64,000 bases of DNA from Deltaproteobacteria bacterium (GTDB taxonomy: Bacteria > Myxococcota_A > UBA796 > CAJQPC01), in contig JADKFE010000007.1 in assembly GCA_016717595.1 (NCBI GenBank), forward strand, positions 1 through 64,000. The letters run 5' to 3'. The notes under the pieces are model-generated. The model saw only the letters and a list, made by a program, of their open reading frames with translations. It ran no database searches and was not told where the DNA came from. A program made the translations under genes and the position numbers. Shown one piece after another: positions 8,896-17,606 of the stretch. The first letter of the stretch is position 1, and every line of letters begins with the position of its first letter.

Positions 8896-9957
8896 ATGCG
8901 CATATCCATGCTGACTTTGTTGGCGCTCATCGCTTGCAAAGGAGATGAGGGCGACGACACCCCAACCGATGACTCGACGGTCACCGGCGACAGCGGCACC
9001 GACGACAGCGGCGGCGGTGACGACACCGACGACACCGAGGTTGAGATCCCCTGCGACGCCAAGCCCAAGGCGATCACGCCTCTGGAAGACCAAGAGGACG
9101 TCTTCTACCGGGATCCCCTCACCGTGCAGTTCACCGTGCCCGTCGAGGCCGATGACGCGGCGTTCATCCTCACCAACGCCGACACGGGCGAGGTCTACTC
9201 CCTCGAGACGGAGTGGAACGCCAGCGCCGAGATCGCCACGCTCACCCGCGCGGGTGGCCTGGCGGCGAGCGTGCGGCACAGCCTCGTCATCGACGTCTGC
9301 GGCGCGAGCTACGAGACCTTCTTCACCACCTCGTCCTATGGCGCCCCGCTGACCATCGACCCGGCGGAGCTGGTCACCCGCACCTACGTCATCGAGTTCG
9401 GTGAGGTCAACTTCACCGAGCCCGTCGGCATCGGCGGCTTGTTGTCGCTGTACATCGACGTGCCGATCCTCGTCGGCGTCACGGCGCTGGACGGCGTCGA
9501 CATGAGCCTCGTCGGCGCCCAAGGCCGCGTGTCGTCCGACGGCGAGTTCTTCCAGCTCAAGAAGCTCGACGGCGAGTACATCCCCACCTGGGACTTCACC
9601 GGGGTCAACTTCGCCGAGCCGCCGTTCTTCTCCGCCGACAACGCGGGCATCACCATCACGTACAGCGGCGTGAGCATCCCGGTGTGGGACTTCCACCTCG
9701 AGGGCACCTTCGCCGCCGACGGCAGCTCCTTCGCCGGCGGCAAGCTCTGGGGTCTCGCCGACACCCGCGAGATGGACGCCCTGCTCGACCAGGACGACCC
9801 GGAGTACCTCTGCAACTTCGTCGCTGGCGTCGGCGCGGAGTGTGAGCCCTGCCCTGATGGCGAGAACTACTGCCTGTTCTTGCGTGGTGAAGACATCCAG
9901 GCGGCCTTGGTGCCCGAGGTCGAGATCGTGCGGCAGGACGCCTCCGGCCCGATCTGA
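8896..9957 (+). CDS. Asp-rich-linker lipoprotein of unknown function
   Basis: 353-residue lipoprotein with lipobox ALIACKG followed by a strongly acidic Asp/Thr/Gly/Ser linker (residues 17-50). The body starts with an Ig-like segment (AKPKAITPLEDQEDVFYRDP, VQFTVPVEADDAAFILTN) resembling the bacterial Ig-like domain that also ends the LVIVD lipoprotein at 42 kb. A larger beta-rich region with no recognised motif follows. A C-terminal cysteine cluster (CNFVAGVGAECEPCPDGENYC) suggests disulfides outside the cytoplasm. GGAGGA lies just before the ATG. Probably co-transcribed with the upstream PPC-like lipoprotein. Confidence 0.75.
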   Translation: MRISMLTLLALIACKGDEGDDTPTDDSTVTGDSGTDDSGGGDDTDDTEVEIPCDAKPKAITPLEDQEDVFYRDPLTVQFTVPVEADDAAFILTNADTGEVYSLETEWNASAEIATLTRAGGLAASVRHSLVIDVCGASYETFFTTSSYGAPLTIDPAELVTRTYVIEFGEVNFTEPVGIGGLLSLYIDVPILVGVTALDGVDMSLVGAQGRVSSDGEFFQLKKLDGEYIPTWDFTGVNFAEPPFFSADNAGITITYSGVSIPVWDFHLEGTFAADGSSFAGGKLWGLADTREMDALLDQDDPEYLCNFVAGVGAECEPCPDGENYCLFLRGEDIQAALVPEVEIVRQDASGPI

Positions 9958-9989
9958 GCGCGCTGCGGAAGCTCTGCACAAACTCTCCT

Positions 9990-10020
9990 CAGGCCCGGCG
10001 AAGCATGCTCGCCGGGCCTG
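9990..10020 (+). terminator. Strong hairpin after the lipoprotein pair
   Basis: CAGGCCCGGCG and CGCCGGGCCTG form a perfect 11-bp stem with a nine-base loop, 33 bases after the stop at 9957. There is no T tract, so it could be a terminator of the GC-rich type or an RNA-stability element. Confidence 0.5.
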
Positions 10021-10068
10021 CGCGATCGTGGGGGTACAAAGAGAGGGTCCACCAGAGGCTCGCTCAAC

Positions 10069-11340
10069 ATGCACCCAGTCCTCAGAATGATCGGGATTAT
10101 CGTCGTCTTTGTGGTGTCCACCGTCGCGTGGCTCACCCTCGGCGGCATCACCCAAGGCCGCACAAACAAGCAGACCTACGAGATGGAGGGGCAGATCACC
10201 GAGCTGTGGGGGACACCCCAGGTTCAGCGGGCGCCGACCTTGGTGTTTCGTTGGGTGACTGAAGAGCCCTTCACCCGCACCGAGACCAAGGACGGAAAAG
10301 CCGTCGAGGTGCGTGGGGTGAACCGCATCGACCATGAGGTCTTGCGCCTGCCCGCCTCCACAGACGTCGAGGCCAAGCTCACCCTGGACCCGCGCCGCAA
10401 AGGCCTCGTGTGGTACGCGCTGTACGACGTCGACATGAGCGGCGCCTGGACCTATCGCCACGACCGCGATGAGGCGGGCTGGCTCGACGTGAGCTTCGCT
10501 TTCCCCGATCAGCAGGGCATCTACGACAACTTCACCTTCGTGATCAACGGCGTAGACCGCGCCCGGGAGCTCGTGCCCGAGAACGGCCTCGTCACCGCCC
10601 GGGTGACCGTGAACCCCGGCGACGTGGTGAGCGTCGGCGCCGGGTACAAGAGCCGCGGCCGCGACGAGTGGCGCTACAGCCCCACCAACAGCGTCTCAAA
10701 CCTCGAAGACTTCCACGTCTCCGTGCTCACCGACTTCGCCGACATCGACTTCCCCACCCAGACCATGAGCCCGTCCACGAAGACCCAAGAGGGCACGGGC
10801 TGGCGTTTGGACTGGGACTTCGCCCAGGTCGTGACCGGCTATGGCGTGGGCATGGTGATGCCCCAGCGGGTGCAGCCGGGCGAGCTGGCCACGGAGCTGA
10901 GCTTCTCGGCGCCGGTGTCTCTGTTCTTCTTCTTCTTGGTGATCTTCATGCTCTCGATGATGCGGGGCATCGAGATTCACCCGATCAACTACGCGCTCAT
11001 CGCCGGGGCCTTCTTCGCCTTCCACCTGCTCTTTGCCTACAGCGCCGACCACCTGCCCGTGGAGCAGGCCTTCGGGCTCTCAAGCGTCGTGAGCGTGGGC
11101 TTGGTGGTGAGTTACCTGCGCCTGGTCGTCTCCTCCCGCTTCGCCTTTGTCGAGGCCGCCATCGCCCAGCTCATCTACCTGGTGGGCTTCTCGCTGGCGC
11201 ACTTCTTCGACGGCTTCACCGGGCTCACCGTGACCGTGCTCTCCATCGCGACCCTGTTCTTGCTGATGCAGCTCACGGGCCGGGTGCGCTGGAGCGAGGC
11301 CTTGGCGCGGTCCAATGAGGCGGCGACGCCCAAGGCCTGA
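10069..11340 (+). CDS. CreD-like inner-membrane protein
   Basis: 423 residues. An N-terminal TM helix (MIGIIVVFVVSTVAWLTLGG) is followed by a soluble region of about 240 residues, probably periplasmic, and a C-terminal block of about five to six TM helices. The C-terminal half matches the CreD layout: FSAPVSLFFFFLVIF, then IHPINYALIAGAFFAFHLLF and a final LLMQLTGRVRW. CreD of enterobacteria is an inner-membrane protein of the CreBC regulon. No creB or creC is adjacent here, so the regulatory link is lost or distant. Start at ATG 10069, without a clear Shine-Dalgarno sequence. Confidence 0.65.
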   Translation: MHPVLRMIGIIVVFVVSTVAWLTLGGITQGRTNKQTYEMEGQITELWGTPQVQRAPTLVFRWVTEEPFTRTETKDGKAVEVRGVNRIDHEVLRLPASTDVEAKLTLDPRRKGLVWYALYDVDMSGAWTYRHDRDEAGWLDVSFAFPDQQGIYDNFTFVINGVDRARELVPENGLVTARVTVNPGDVVSVGAGYKSRGRDEWRYSPTNSVSNLEDFHVSVLTDFADIDFPTQTMSPSTKTQEGTGWRLDWDFAQVVTGYGVGMVMPQRVQPGELATELSFSAPVSLFFFFLVIFMLSMMRGIEIHPINYALIAGAFFAFHLLFAYSADHLPVEQAFGLSSVVSVGLVVSYLRLVVSSRFAFVEAAIAQLIYLVGFSLAHFFDGFTGLTVTVLSIATLFLLMQLTGRVRWSEALARSNEAATPKA

Positions 11341-11348
11341 GCCCGCGG

Positions 11349-12050
11349 TTAACCCCGGTAGTCCACCTGACGCGGCCGCTTCTCCCCGAAGCGGCGCGTC
11401 TCGTTGTGCATCTCAAACAGGAGCTTCTTGAGGCGGCGGTGCACCTGCTCGCTGAGCTGGGCCGCGGCGCGGTTGACGACGAAGCTGGGCAAGGCCCCCG
11501 CGGGGTCGAGGTGCCACAAGGCGCGCAGGCGGCAGCCCCAAGGCGTGAGGCTCAGCTCGTGGGCGGCGCGCATCGCCCGGGCGCGCACGATGCGCGGGTG
11601 GGTGGGCGCCTGAGGGGACTCGACGGAGCGGTAGGAGAACAGCGCCGCGCCGTCGGGCAACAAGGTCATGTTGCGTTGCAGCACCAACTCCCGGGGGTGA
11701 ACCCCGGCCCCGGCGGAGTGGAAGATGAGGTGCAGGGTGTCGTTGAAGGCGTCGGGGCCTTGGAGCACCCGGCCTTTGTAGAACAGCGGGCTCCAGCGGC
11801 GCAGAAGGGGCAGCAGGTCGGCGGTGAGCGCGCGCAGGCCCAAGGCGAAGGGCGCCTGAATGTCGACCACGGCGAGCTGCGCGCGCAGCGGGCTCTCGGG
11901 GACGGCGCGCTCGGCGATCGTGAGGCCGAGCTCCTCTACGCGAGGCTCCCAGGCGGGATCGTCCATAAAGCGGAGATCATCGAGGGCCTGCGCCCTCAGA
12001 GGATCGGGGGGAGAGGCGGGGATCGGTCGGGCGGGGAAGACAGCGGCCAT
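11349..12050 (-). CDS. START-like lipid-binding domain protein
   Basis: 233 residues, no signal peptide. The central part (VDIQAPFALGLRALTADLLP through to SEQVHRRLKKLLFEM) resembles StAR-related lipid-transfer (START) or SRPBCC-fold proteins: alternating beta strands with an SYRSVESPQAPTHPRIVRAR segment and a long C-terminal helix. Binding of a hydrophobic ligand is inferred from fold only. ATG 12050 was chosen because the longer reading (to 12230) would run into the divergent lipoprotein gene and its upstream residues are not protein-like. Converges with the CreD-like gene eight bases away. Confidence 0.6.
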   Translation of the reverse strand: MAAVFPARPIPASPPDPLRAQALDDLRFMDDPAWEPRVEELGLTIAERAVPESPLRAQLAVVDIQAPFALGLRALTADLLPLLRRWSPLFYKGRVLQGPDAFNDTLHLIFHSAGAGVHPRELVLQRNMTLLPDGAALFSYRSVESPQAPTHPRIVRARAMRAAHELSLTPWGCRLRALWHLDPAGALPSFVVNRAAAQLSEQVHRRLKKLLFEMHNETRRFGEKRPRQVDYRG

Positions 12051-12192
12051 ACGCGCTCGCTCGGTAGACCCGCCAAGTATAGCGGCAAGATCACGCGCTC
12101 TGCCAGTCGTGCTCATCGCGCATGTTGATGGGGTGGCGCTTGCCTCTCCGTGAGGCAGAGAATACCGGGATCCGCCGTGCTCGGAGAAGCTC

Positions 12193-12546
12193 ATGTCGTC
12201 TCGCGCCGCGCTCCTCGCCTTCGCCCTCACCTGGGGCTGCTACTCCCCAGACGACCATGACGCCGCGTACGACCTCGCCTTCTGCGACAAGGTCTTCGAG
12301 TGTGAAGAGGACGACAACCTCCCGTTCTTGCCCTACACCACCGTCGAGGAGTGTGTGGTCTTCCGTGAAGACGCTCGGGCCGAGAGCGGCGGCACGTCCA
12401 GCGACGAGACCTGCGCGTTCGACGCCAGCGTCGGCAAAGCCTGCGTAGAGGACCTCACGGCCTTGCCCTGCCCGTCGTATGATGAGGGCCGCTTCCCGAC
12501 GGCCTGCGCCCAGGTCTGCGGGCCGAACGAAGCGTCCGAGGGCTGA
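12193..12546 (+). CDS. Small cysteine-rich lipoprotein
   Basis: 117 residues: signal sequence with lipobox FALTWGC and Asp residues directly after it (CYSPDDHD), then about 95 residues with eight further cysteines at spacings suggestive of disulfides (FCDKVFEC, EECVVF, ETCAFD, KACVED, LPCPSY, TACAQVCG). Such small Cys-rich lipoproteins are frequent in myxobacterial-type genomes and have no assigned function. Divergent from the START-like gene. Confidence 0.7.
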   Translation: MSSRAALLAFALTWGCYSPDDHDAAYDLAFCDKVFECEEDDNLPFLPYTTVEECVVFREDARAESGGTSSDETCAFDASVGKACVEDLTALPCPSYDEGRFPTACAQVCGPNEASEG

Positions 12547-12630
12547 TCTCGCCGAGCCTCCTGCGCCTTCTTCAACCTGATCGCCCAGCCCTGGGCTATC
12601 TTTGAGCGCCGCCCCAATCGGAGCGCCCCC

Positions 12631-14085
12631 GTGGCCCTGCCTGCCCCCATCGAGCAGTTCGGTAAATACCAGATCCTTGAGCGCATCGCGCGCGGGGGGA
12701 TGGCCGAGATCTTCAAGGCCCGCATGGAGGGCATCGGCGGGTTTCATCGGCTCTACGCGATCAAGCGTATTCTGCCCAGCCTGAGCACAAACCGCGAATA
12801 CATCGACATGCTCGTCGATGAGGCCAAGATCGCGGGCCTGCTCTCCCACGCGAACATCGTGCAGATCCTCGATCTCGGCGAGGTCAAAGGCCAGTACTAC
12901 GTCGCGATGGAGCTGGTGGACGGCCCCGACCTGGGCCAGATCCTCGAGCGCTGCCGCCAGCGGGGCATCACCTTGCCTGTGCCCCAGGCGGTGTTTGTGC
13001 TCATCGAGGTGCTCAAGGGCCTGGAGTACGCCCACAAGCGCCAGATCCTCCGGGGCAACAAGCCCGTGCCGCTCAACATCGTTCACCGGGACGTCTCGCC
13101 CTCAAACGTGCTCGTGAGCTTGCAGGGTGAGGTCAAGCTCACCGACTTTGGCATCGCCAAGGCCAACGTGAAGGCCTTGGAGACGCTCTCCGGGGTGATC
13201 AAGGGCAAGTTTGACTACATGAGCCCCGAGCAGGCCAGCGGCGAGGACGTAGACCCCCGCACGGACCTCTTCGCCGCGGGTGTGCTGTTCTATGAGCTGC
13301 TCTGCGGGACGCACCCCTTCCACCAGAAGAGCGAGATCAAGACCATCGAGGCCATCCGCCAGGGCGAGTACACGCCGCCGAGCGCGGTGAACTCCGTCGT
13401 GGATTACCCCCTGGAGGTGATCATCGACCGCGCCTTGGCCCGGGACCGCGAGGCCCGGTACGCCACGGCCACGGAGTTTAAGGACGCCCTGAACCGCTAC
13501 GCCCATGACGCCGGGTTCATCTTCACGCCCGCCACCTTGGCCGGCTTCTTGAAGGGGCTCTTCCCCGAGTCGGCGAAGCTCAAACGTACGCCGACGATCA
13601 CGAGCCTTCGTGACCAAGAGACCCGGCCCCTGCCCGTCGGCGGCGGGCCGCTGGTGGAGGACGACGAGGACCGCTCGACGGACCACTCGGGCAAGCCGCC
13701 GCCCTTCAGCGGCGGGCGGGACGACACCATCACCCGCACCAACCTCGGCCCACCTCTGCGGCCTCCGGCGCCGCCGCCGCCCGCGGCGAGGGCCCGCGCC
13801 ACCCGCCCCCGCGCCCCAGGCCGCGCCGAAGCCCGCCGCGCCGCCGCCGCGCCCGCCCGCGCCCGCCGCTCCGGCGGGGGTCGGCGTCACCCCGAGGCTC
13901 AACACCGCGCCCCCGGCGTCTCGGCCCGTCGCGCCTCCTGTCGCGCCTCCCGCCGCGCCTCCTGCGGCGCCTCCTGCCGTGGCGAAGCCGCCCGCCGCGC
14001 CCCTCGCCGCCCCACCCCCGGCCGCGCCGCCCGCGCGCCTGCCGCCTCGCCGCACCCGCGACGTGGCGCCTTCAGGCTTCTTTGA
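12631..14085 (+). CDS. Ser/Thr protein kinase, N-terminal kinase part (frameshifted)
   Basis: Eukaryote-like kinase domain at residues about 10-290: Gly-rich loop IARGGMAEIFKA, YAIKRILP lysine, HRDVSPSNVLVS catalytic loop, DFGIAKA, and MSPEQASGEDVDPRTDLFAAG. The HRDVSPSN variant is typical of myxobacterial kinases. An acidic/Pro linker follows (VEDDEDRSTDHSGKPPP). Protein sense in this frame ends around 13760-13800 in a GC-rich repeat of Pro/Ala codons; beyond it the frame turns into Arg-rich nonsense until 14085. The continuation, with TM segment and C-terminal domain, lies one base over. The whole protein would be roughly 800 residues. Confidence 0.85.
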   Translation: MALPAPIEQFGKYQILERIARGGMAEIFKARMEGIGGFHRLYAIKRILPSLSTNREYIDMLVDEAKIAGLLSHANIVQILDLGEVKGQYYVAMELVDGPDLGQILERCRQRGITLPVPQAVFVLIEVLKGLEYAHKRQILRGNKPVPLNIVHRDVSPSNVLVSLQGEVKLTDFGIAKANVKALETLSGVIKGKFDYMSPEQASGEDVDPRTDLFAAGVLFYELLCGTHPFHQKSEIKTIEAIRQGEYTPPSAVNSVVDYPLEVIIDRALARDREARYATATEFKDALNRYAHDAGFIFTPATLAGFLKGLFPESAKLKRTPTITSLRDQETRPLPVGGGPLVEDDEDRSTDHSGKPPPFSGGRDDTITRTNLGPPLRPPAPPPPAARARATRPRAPGRAEARRAAAAPARARRSGGGRRHPEAQHRAPGVSARRASCRASRRASCGASCRGEAARRAPRRPTPGRAARAPAASPHPRRGAFRLL

Positions 14086-15025
14086 CCCGCGCATGTTCGG
14101 CGAAGACCAAGACCCGCTGAGCCCGAACACACCTCCGCAGAAGATCCCCGAGGGCCTCACCGGGCGTCGAAACCTCGCCGGAGCCGCGCCGCCCGCGGTC
14201 ACCCCTCCGGCGGCGGCCCCCCAGCGCGCGCCCTCACGCCCCGTGCCCACCGTAGACGACGAGGCCACCCTGCGCCGCAACGTCGAAGACCTCGCGCGTG
14301 AAGAGGAGTGGTCGGGTGAGGTGGCCACCCTCATCCGCAACCGCCCCGGCGCCGTGCCCGCCGCCGCGCCCAAGCCGCCGCCCGCCGCCGCGCCCAAGCC
14401 CGCCGCCGCGCCCAAGCCCGCCGCCCCGCCCGCCGCGCCGAGTCGCCCCGTCCCGCCGCCGGTCGCGCCGCGGGTCGTGGCCAAGGTCACGCCTGAGGTC
14501 GATGAAGAGCTGGTCTTAGACGACCCCACGGCGAACGTGCCCGGCGGCGCCACCCAGCTCACCAAGGCCCTCGCCGAGAAGGCCCCGGCCCCCAAGAAGG
14601 CCGCCCCGGCCCCCAAGAAGGCCGTCGCCGAGGCCCCCGCCCCTGAACGATCGATCCTCGGCCCCGTCGTGCTGGCCCTGGTCGCCGGGATGATGTTGGG
14701 CGGGCTCGTGGGTGGGCTCAGCGGAGGGCTCATCGGGGCGAACCTGTTCTCTTCCACCGAGGCCGCGCCGCCGCCTGCGCTCCCGGCGCCCAGCCTTCGC
14801 TTGAGCGTGCCCCCAGGGTCAAAGGTCACTTTGGACGGTGAGGCGCTGATCCTCAACAACAAGGGCGAAGCTGAGCGAGAGCTCCTCGTCGGGGCGCCGG
14901 TGACCCTTCGTGTGGAGCCCGTCGGCGCGGCGCCCACTGAGGAGACCCTCACTCCCCAAGAGGGCCAGGTCTGGGTGGTCCAGATCGTCCCCTCGGCGCT
15001 CTCTTCAAAAGACTCCAAACGCTGA
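13796..15025 (+). CDS. C-terminal part of the same kinase: Pro/Ala linker, TM helix, PEGA-like domain
   Basis: Continues the kinase in a second frame. A long low-complexity linker of Ala, Pro and Lys repeats (AAAPKPP, AAPAPKKAV) contains acidic islands (TPEVDEELVLDDP). A Gly/Leu-rich TM helix (ILGPVVLALVAGMMLGG) follows, then a short domain with LRLSVPPGSKVTLDGEAL that looks like the PEGA domain often found at the end of myxobacterial kinases. This predicts a membrane-anchored kinase with a PEGA-type domain across the membrane. The linker's codon repetition makes a polymerase or base-calling slip plausible. Ends 7 bases before the UbiA-family gene. Confidence 0.7.
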   Translation, partial: APPAPAPQAAPKPAAPPPRPPAPAAPAGVGVTPRLNTAPPASRPVAPPVAPPAAPPAAPPAVAKPPAAPLAAPPPAAPPARLPPRRTRDVAPSGFFDPRMFGEDQDPLSPNTPPQKIPEGLTGRRNLAGAAPPAVTPPAAAPQRAPSRPVPTVDDEATLRRNVEDLAREEEWSGEVATLIRNRPGAVPAAAPKPPPAAAPKPAAAPKPAAPPAAPSRPVPPPVAPRVVAKVTPEVDEELVLDDPTANVPGGATQLTKALAEKAPAPKKAAPAPKKAVAEAPAPERSILGPVVLALVAGMMLGGLVGGLSGGLIGANLFSSTEAAPPPALPAPSLRLSVPPGSKVTLDGEALILNNKGEAERELLVGAPVTLRVEPVGAAPTEETLTPQEGQVWVVQIVPSALSSKDSKR

Positions 15026-15032
15026 GCGCCGA

Positions 15033-15950
15033 ATGACTGATGCTCCCCAAGACTTGGGACCTGTGAAGCACGACCCTCTGCCCCTCGCCGCGCTCAAGGC
15101 GCTGCGGCCCCGGCAGTGGACGAAGAACGCCTTCGTCTACGCCGCGCTGTTCTTCTCGTTCAACTTCACCGTGCCCGAGCAGGTGATGCGGGCGAGCCTG
15201 GGGTTCTTGGCGTTCTGCCTGATCTCCAGCACGGGCTACGTCTTCAACGACCTGCGCGACGCTGAAGCCGACCGCCTGCACCCCCAGAAGCGCAAGCGCC
15301 CCATCGCCTCGGGCGCCGTCACGCCGGGCCTGGCCTGGGGCATCATGGTGGCGTGTTTTATCGGCGGCTTCGGCCTGGCCTTGGCCGTGTCGCCGAGCTT
15401 CGCCGCCGTGGCGCTGCTCTACTTCGTGACCACCTTCTCCTACACGCTGATCTTCAAGAACTTCGTGATCTTGGACATCATGCTCCTCGCCGCGGGCTTC
15501 TTGTGGCGGGCGGTCGCCGGGGCGGTGGCCATCGACGTGTTCATCTCGCCGTGGCTCTTGTTGTGCACGGGCTTCTTGGCCCTGTTCATCGGCTTCAACA
15601 AACGCCGGGGCGAGCTGATGCTGTTGGAGGAGGGCGCGGCCAAACACCGCAAGAACCTCTCGGAGTACAGCCCGGCGCTGCTCGACGAGTTCCAGGCGAT
15701 CACCACCTCGGGCACGGTGATCAGCTACGCGCTGTACACGGTCTTGGCCTCGCCCACGCCGTACCTGCTCGCCACCTTGCCCTATGTGCTCTACGTGATC
15801 TTCCGCTACATCTACCTGGTGCAGAGCGGCGGCGACGGCGGCGACCCTAGCGGCACCCTCACCCGCGACAAGCCGATCCTGATCACCGGCCTGCTCTATG
15901 TGCTCACGACGATCCTCATCCTCGTGATCGCCGGGCCGCGCGCGGCTTAG
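15033..15950 (+). CDS. UbiA-family decaprenyl-phosphate phosphoribosyltransferase-like protein
   Basis: 305-residue integral membrane protein with about eight to nine TM helices. It carries the UbiA-superfamily metal/pyrophosphate motif N72-D73-x2-D76-x3-D80 inside FNDLRDAEADRLHPQKRKRP, and starts its catalytic half with LRPRQWTKNAFVYAAL. This combination matches the decaprenyl-phosphate 5-phosphoribosyltransferase branch (Rv3806c in mycobacteria) rather than ubiquinone or haem prenyltransferases. In mycobacteria the product feeds DprE1/DprE2 and arabinan synthesis; neither partner is seen here. ATG 15033 follows the kinase by seven bases, so the two may be co-transcribed. Confidence 0.75.
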   Translation: MTDAPQDLGPVKHDPLPLAALKALRPRQWTKNAFVYAALFFSFNFTVPEQVMRASLGFLAFCLISSTGYVFNDLRDAEADRLHPQKRKRPIASGAVTPGLAWGIMVACFIGGFGLALAVSPSFAAVALLYFVTTFSYTLIFKNFVILDIMLLAAGFLWRAVAGAVAIDVFISPWLLLCTGFLALFIGFNKRRGELMLLEEGAAKHRKNLSEYSPALLDEFQAITTSGTVISYALYTVLASPTPYLLATLPYVLYVIFRYIYLVQSGGDGGDPSGTLTRDKPILITGLLYVLTTILILVIAGPRAA

Positions 15951-16987
15951 CTCGGGCCCGCCGGGGAGAGGCTCAGGGCCAAGGTGAGCGCCTGGAGCGA
16001 CGGGGCGCTGGCGAGCTCGACCAGGGGCTCGTTCTGATCGCGGTCGGCGTACCGCACCACCAAAGGCAGGCCGAGCTGCTCCGCCGGGCCGCTCTGGGGG
16101 CCTCCCGGCGCGGGCAAGGCCAGCTCAAAGGCGCGGCCAAAGAGCGCCGAGCGGTCCTCTTCGCAGCGAAACTCCGCCGGGCAGGCGTCGTCTTGGCCGA
16201 GGTCGAGGTGGACCTTCACGCCGGGGCCGAGCTCGATGGTGACGTGATCGCCGGCCATGAGCTGATCGTCGCGCACCCGCAGCGCCAGGAGCACCTCACC
16301 CCGCCAGCGCCGGGCGGCGACGGAGAGCGAGGCGTCGCGGGGGCCGTCCCAGACCTCGGGCTGGGTGACGACGTGGCCCGGCGAGCTGATGGCGACGGCG
16401 CGCTGGTGGCTCCACTCGTCGAGGACGCCGTCGATGTCGGCGTTCAGGGGGCTCGCGCCGATGGCGTCGACGCTGCGGAACTCGGCGTCGAGGCGGTCGA
16501 GCGTCTCGTCGTCAAGCTCATCGTCGTTGAACAGGCCCACGGCGAAGACCCGGGCGACCCCATGGGCGACGGGGATCGGCGAGCCCATGTGGGGGAGGTG
16601 CAAGAGCAGCTTGTCGCCGCGGATGAACAGGCGGAAGCCGTCGCCGGGGCCCTCGCGGGTGTCGGTGAGGCGCATCTCGGGGGCCTCCGCGAGGGCCTCG
16701 GTGTGCAGGTTCACCCACGATACCGACTCGGGCGAGGCCTCACCCCGGCGAGAGGGGCGCCAGAGGCCCTCGGCGTTGAGCACGAGCAGGCCCGGGGCGT
16801 AGCGCAGGAGCGGGTCGCGGCGGGGGTTGTCGAGGCGCACGAGGATCGTGGCGCGGCTGTGATCGGCGAGCTCGATCGCCGCGAAGCCCAAGGTGGGCAG
16901 CGCCTCTTCAGCGACGGTGGGCGCCGGGGCCTCGACGGCGTCGTCGGGGCTCAAGCAGGCCAACAGCAAGAGGCTCAAGCCGAGCAC
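15947..16987 (-). CDS. Lipoprotein with CBM9-like domain
   Basis: 346 residues. Lipobox LLLLACLSPDDAV predicts a lipoprotein. After about 170 residues of unassigned beta sequence, DIDGVLDEWSHQRAVAISS followed by SLSVAARRWRGEVLLALRVR resembles the CBM9-like carbohydrate-binding fold of secreted enzymes and sugar-binding proteins. There is no catalytic domain. Its first 13 bases overlap the end of the upstream peroxiredoxin-like gene, so the pair is coupled. Its stop overlaps the stop of the convergent UbiA-family gene by four bases. Confidence 0.7.
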   Translation of the reverse strand: MLGLSLLLLACLSPDDAVEAPAPTVAEEALPTLGFAAIELADHSRATILVRLDNPRRDPLLRYAPGLLVLNAEGLWRPSRRGEASPESVSWVNLHTEALAEAPEMRLTDTREGPGDGFRLFIRGDKLLLHLPHMGSPIPVAHGVARVFAVGLFNDDELDDETLDRLDAEFRSVDAIGASPLNADIDGVLDEWSHQRAVAISSPGHVVTQPEVWDGPRDASLSVAARRWRGEVLLALRVRDDQLMAGDHVTIELGPGVKVHLDLGQDDACPAEFRCEEDRSALFGRAFELALPAPGGPQSGPAEQLGLPLVVRYADRDQNEPLVELASAPSLQALTLALSLSPAGPS

Positions 16988-17514
16988 ACCGCCTCCAGCA
17001 TGGCGTCGATGGGCGGGCCCTCGGTGACCGAGGCGCCGAGCCGAACAAACCGCAGCCGCCCGCCGGGGCCGACGACAAACCAGGCCGGGAGCTGGCGGGG
17101 ATCCCCGTCGACCCGGCCTTGGCCGTAGCTCAGGCCATCGGCGAGCTCGGGCAGGCCGCCCAAGGCCAAGGTCTTCACCGTGCCCAACAGCGAGCGGTCG
17201 AGGCCGACGCCCCAGGCCTCAAAGTGGGCGCGGTCCGGGTCGCAGATCACCGGGAAGAGGAGCTGGTGCCGGGGCACAAAGTCGGTCGCCACCTCAAAGG
17301 GCGAGGGCGTGATCACGAGCACCTGGGCGCCGACCACGTCAAACTCGGCGTAGCGGGCCTGGAGCTGGGCCAAGGCGGCGCGGCAGAACGGGGAGCCGAG
17401 GTGGCGGACAAAACACACGGCGACGGGGTGACGCTGCTTGGCGCCCAGCTCCACCGGCAGGCCGAAGACCGGCTGACCGACGAGGGCGGGGGCGATGTCT
17501 CCGACGCTGACCAT
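16975..17514 (-). CDS. Peroxiredoxin-like (AhpC/TSA family) protein
   Basis: 179 residues with the thioredoxin-like layout of the AhpC/TSA-2 group: FVRHLGSPFCRAALAQL at the redox site, VVGAQVLVITPS, and a WFVVGPGGRLRFVRLG strand near the C-terminus. The motif reads S-P-F-C where a CxxC or CxxS arrangement is common. The first position is serine and the only cysteine of the motif is the fourth, so classical peroxidase chemistry needs checking. First gene of a two-gene unit with the CBM9-like lipoprotein. Confidence 0.7.
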   Translation of the reverse strand: MVSVGDIAPALVGQPVFGLPVELGAKQRHPVAVCFVRHLGSPFCRAALAQLQARYAEFDVVGAQVLVITPSPFEVATDFVPRHQLLFPVICDPDRAHFEAWGVGLDRSLLGTVKTLALGGLPELADGLSYGQGRVDGDPRQLPAWFVVGPGGRLRFVRLGASVTEGPPIDAMLEAVCSA

Positions 17515-17606
17515 CCTGGTGACTCCATTGCGGACGCGCCGTTATACCCGAGGTCTGGGGGGGACGGCCACCGATGTGTAGGGTATGAGAGTGGTCTGGA
17601 GGCCCG

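Noticed and set aside
8743..10461. 572-residue minus-strand reading frame opposite the Asp-rich lipoprotein
   Set aside because: Asp/Val codons of the real gene read backwards; no ribosome-binding site and no domain.
13102..15018. 638-residue minus-strand reading frame opposite the kinase
   Set aside because: A product of the Pro/Ala repeat linker; Gly/Ala-rich nonsense with no domain.
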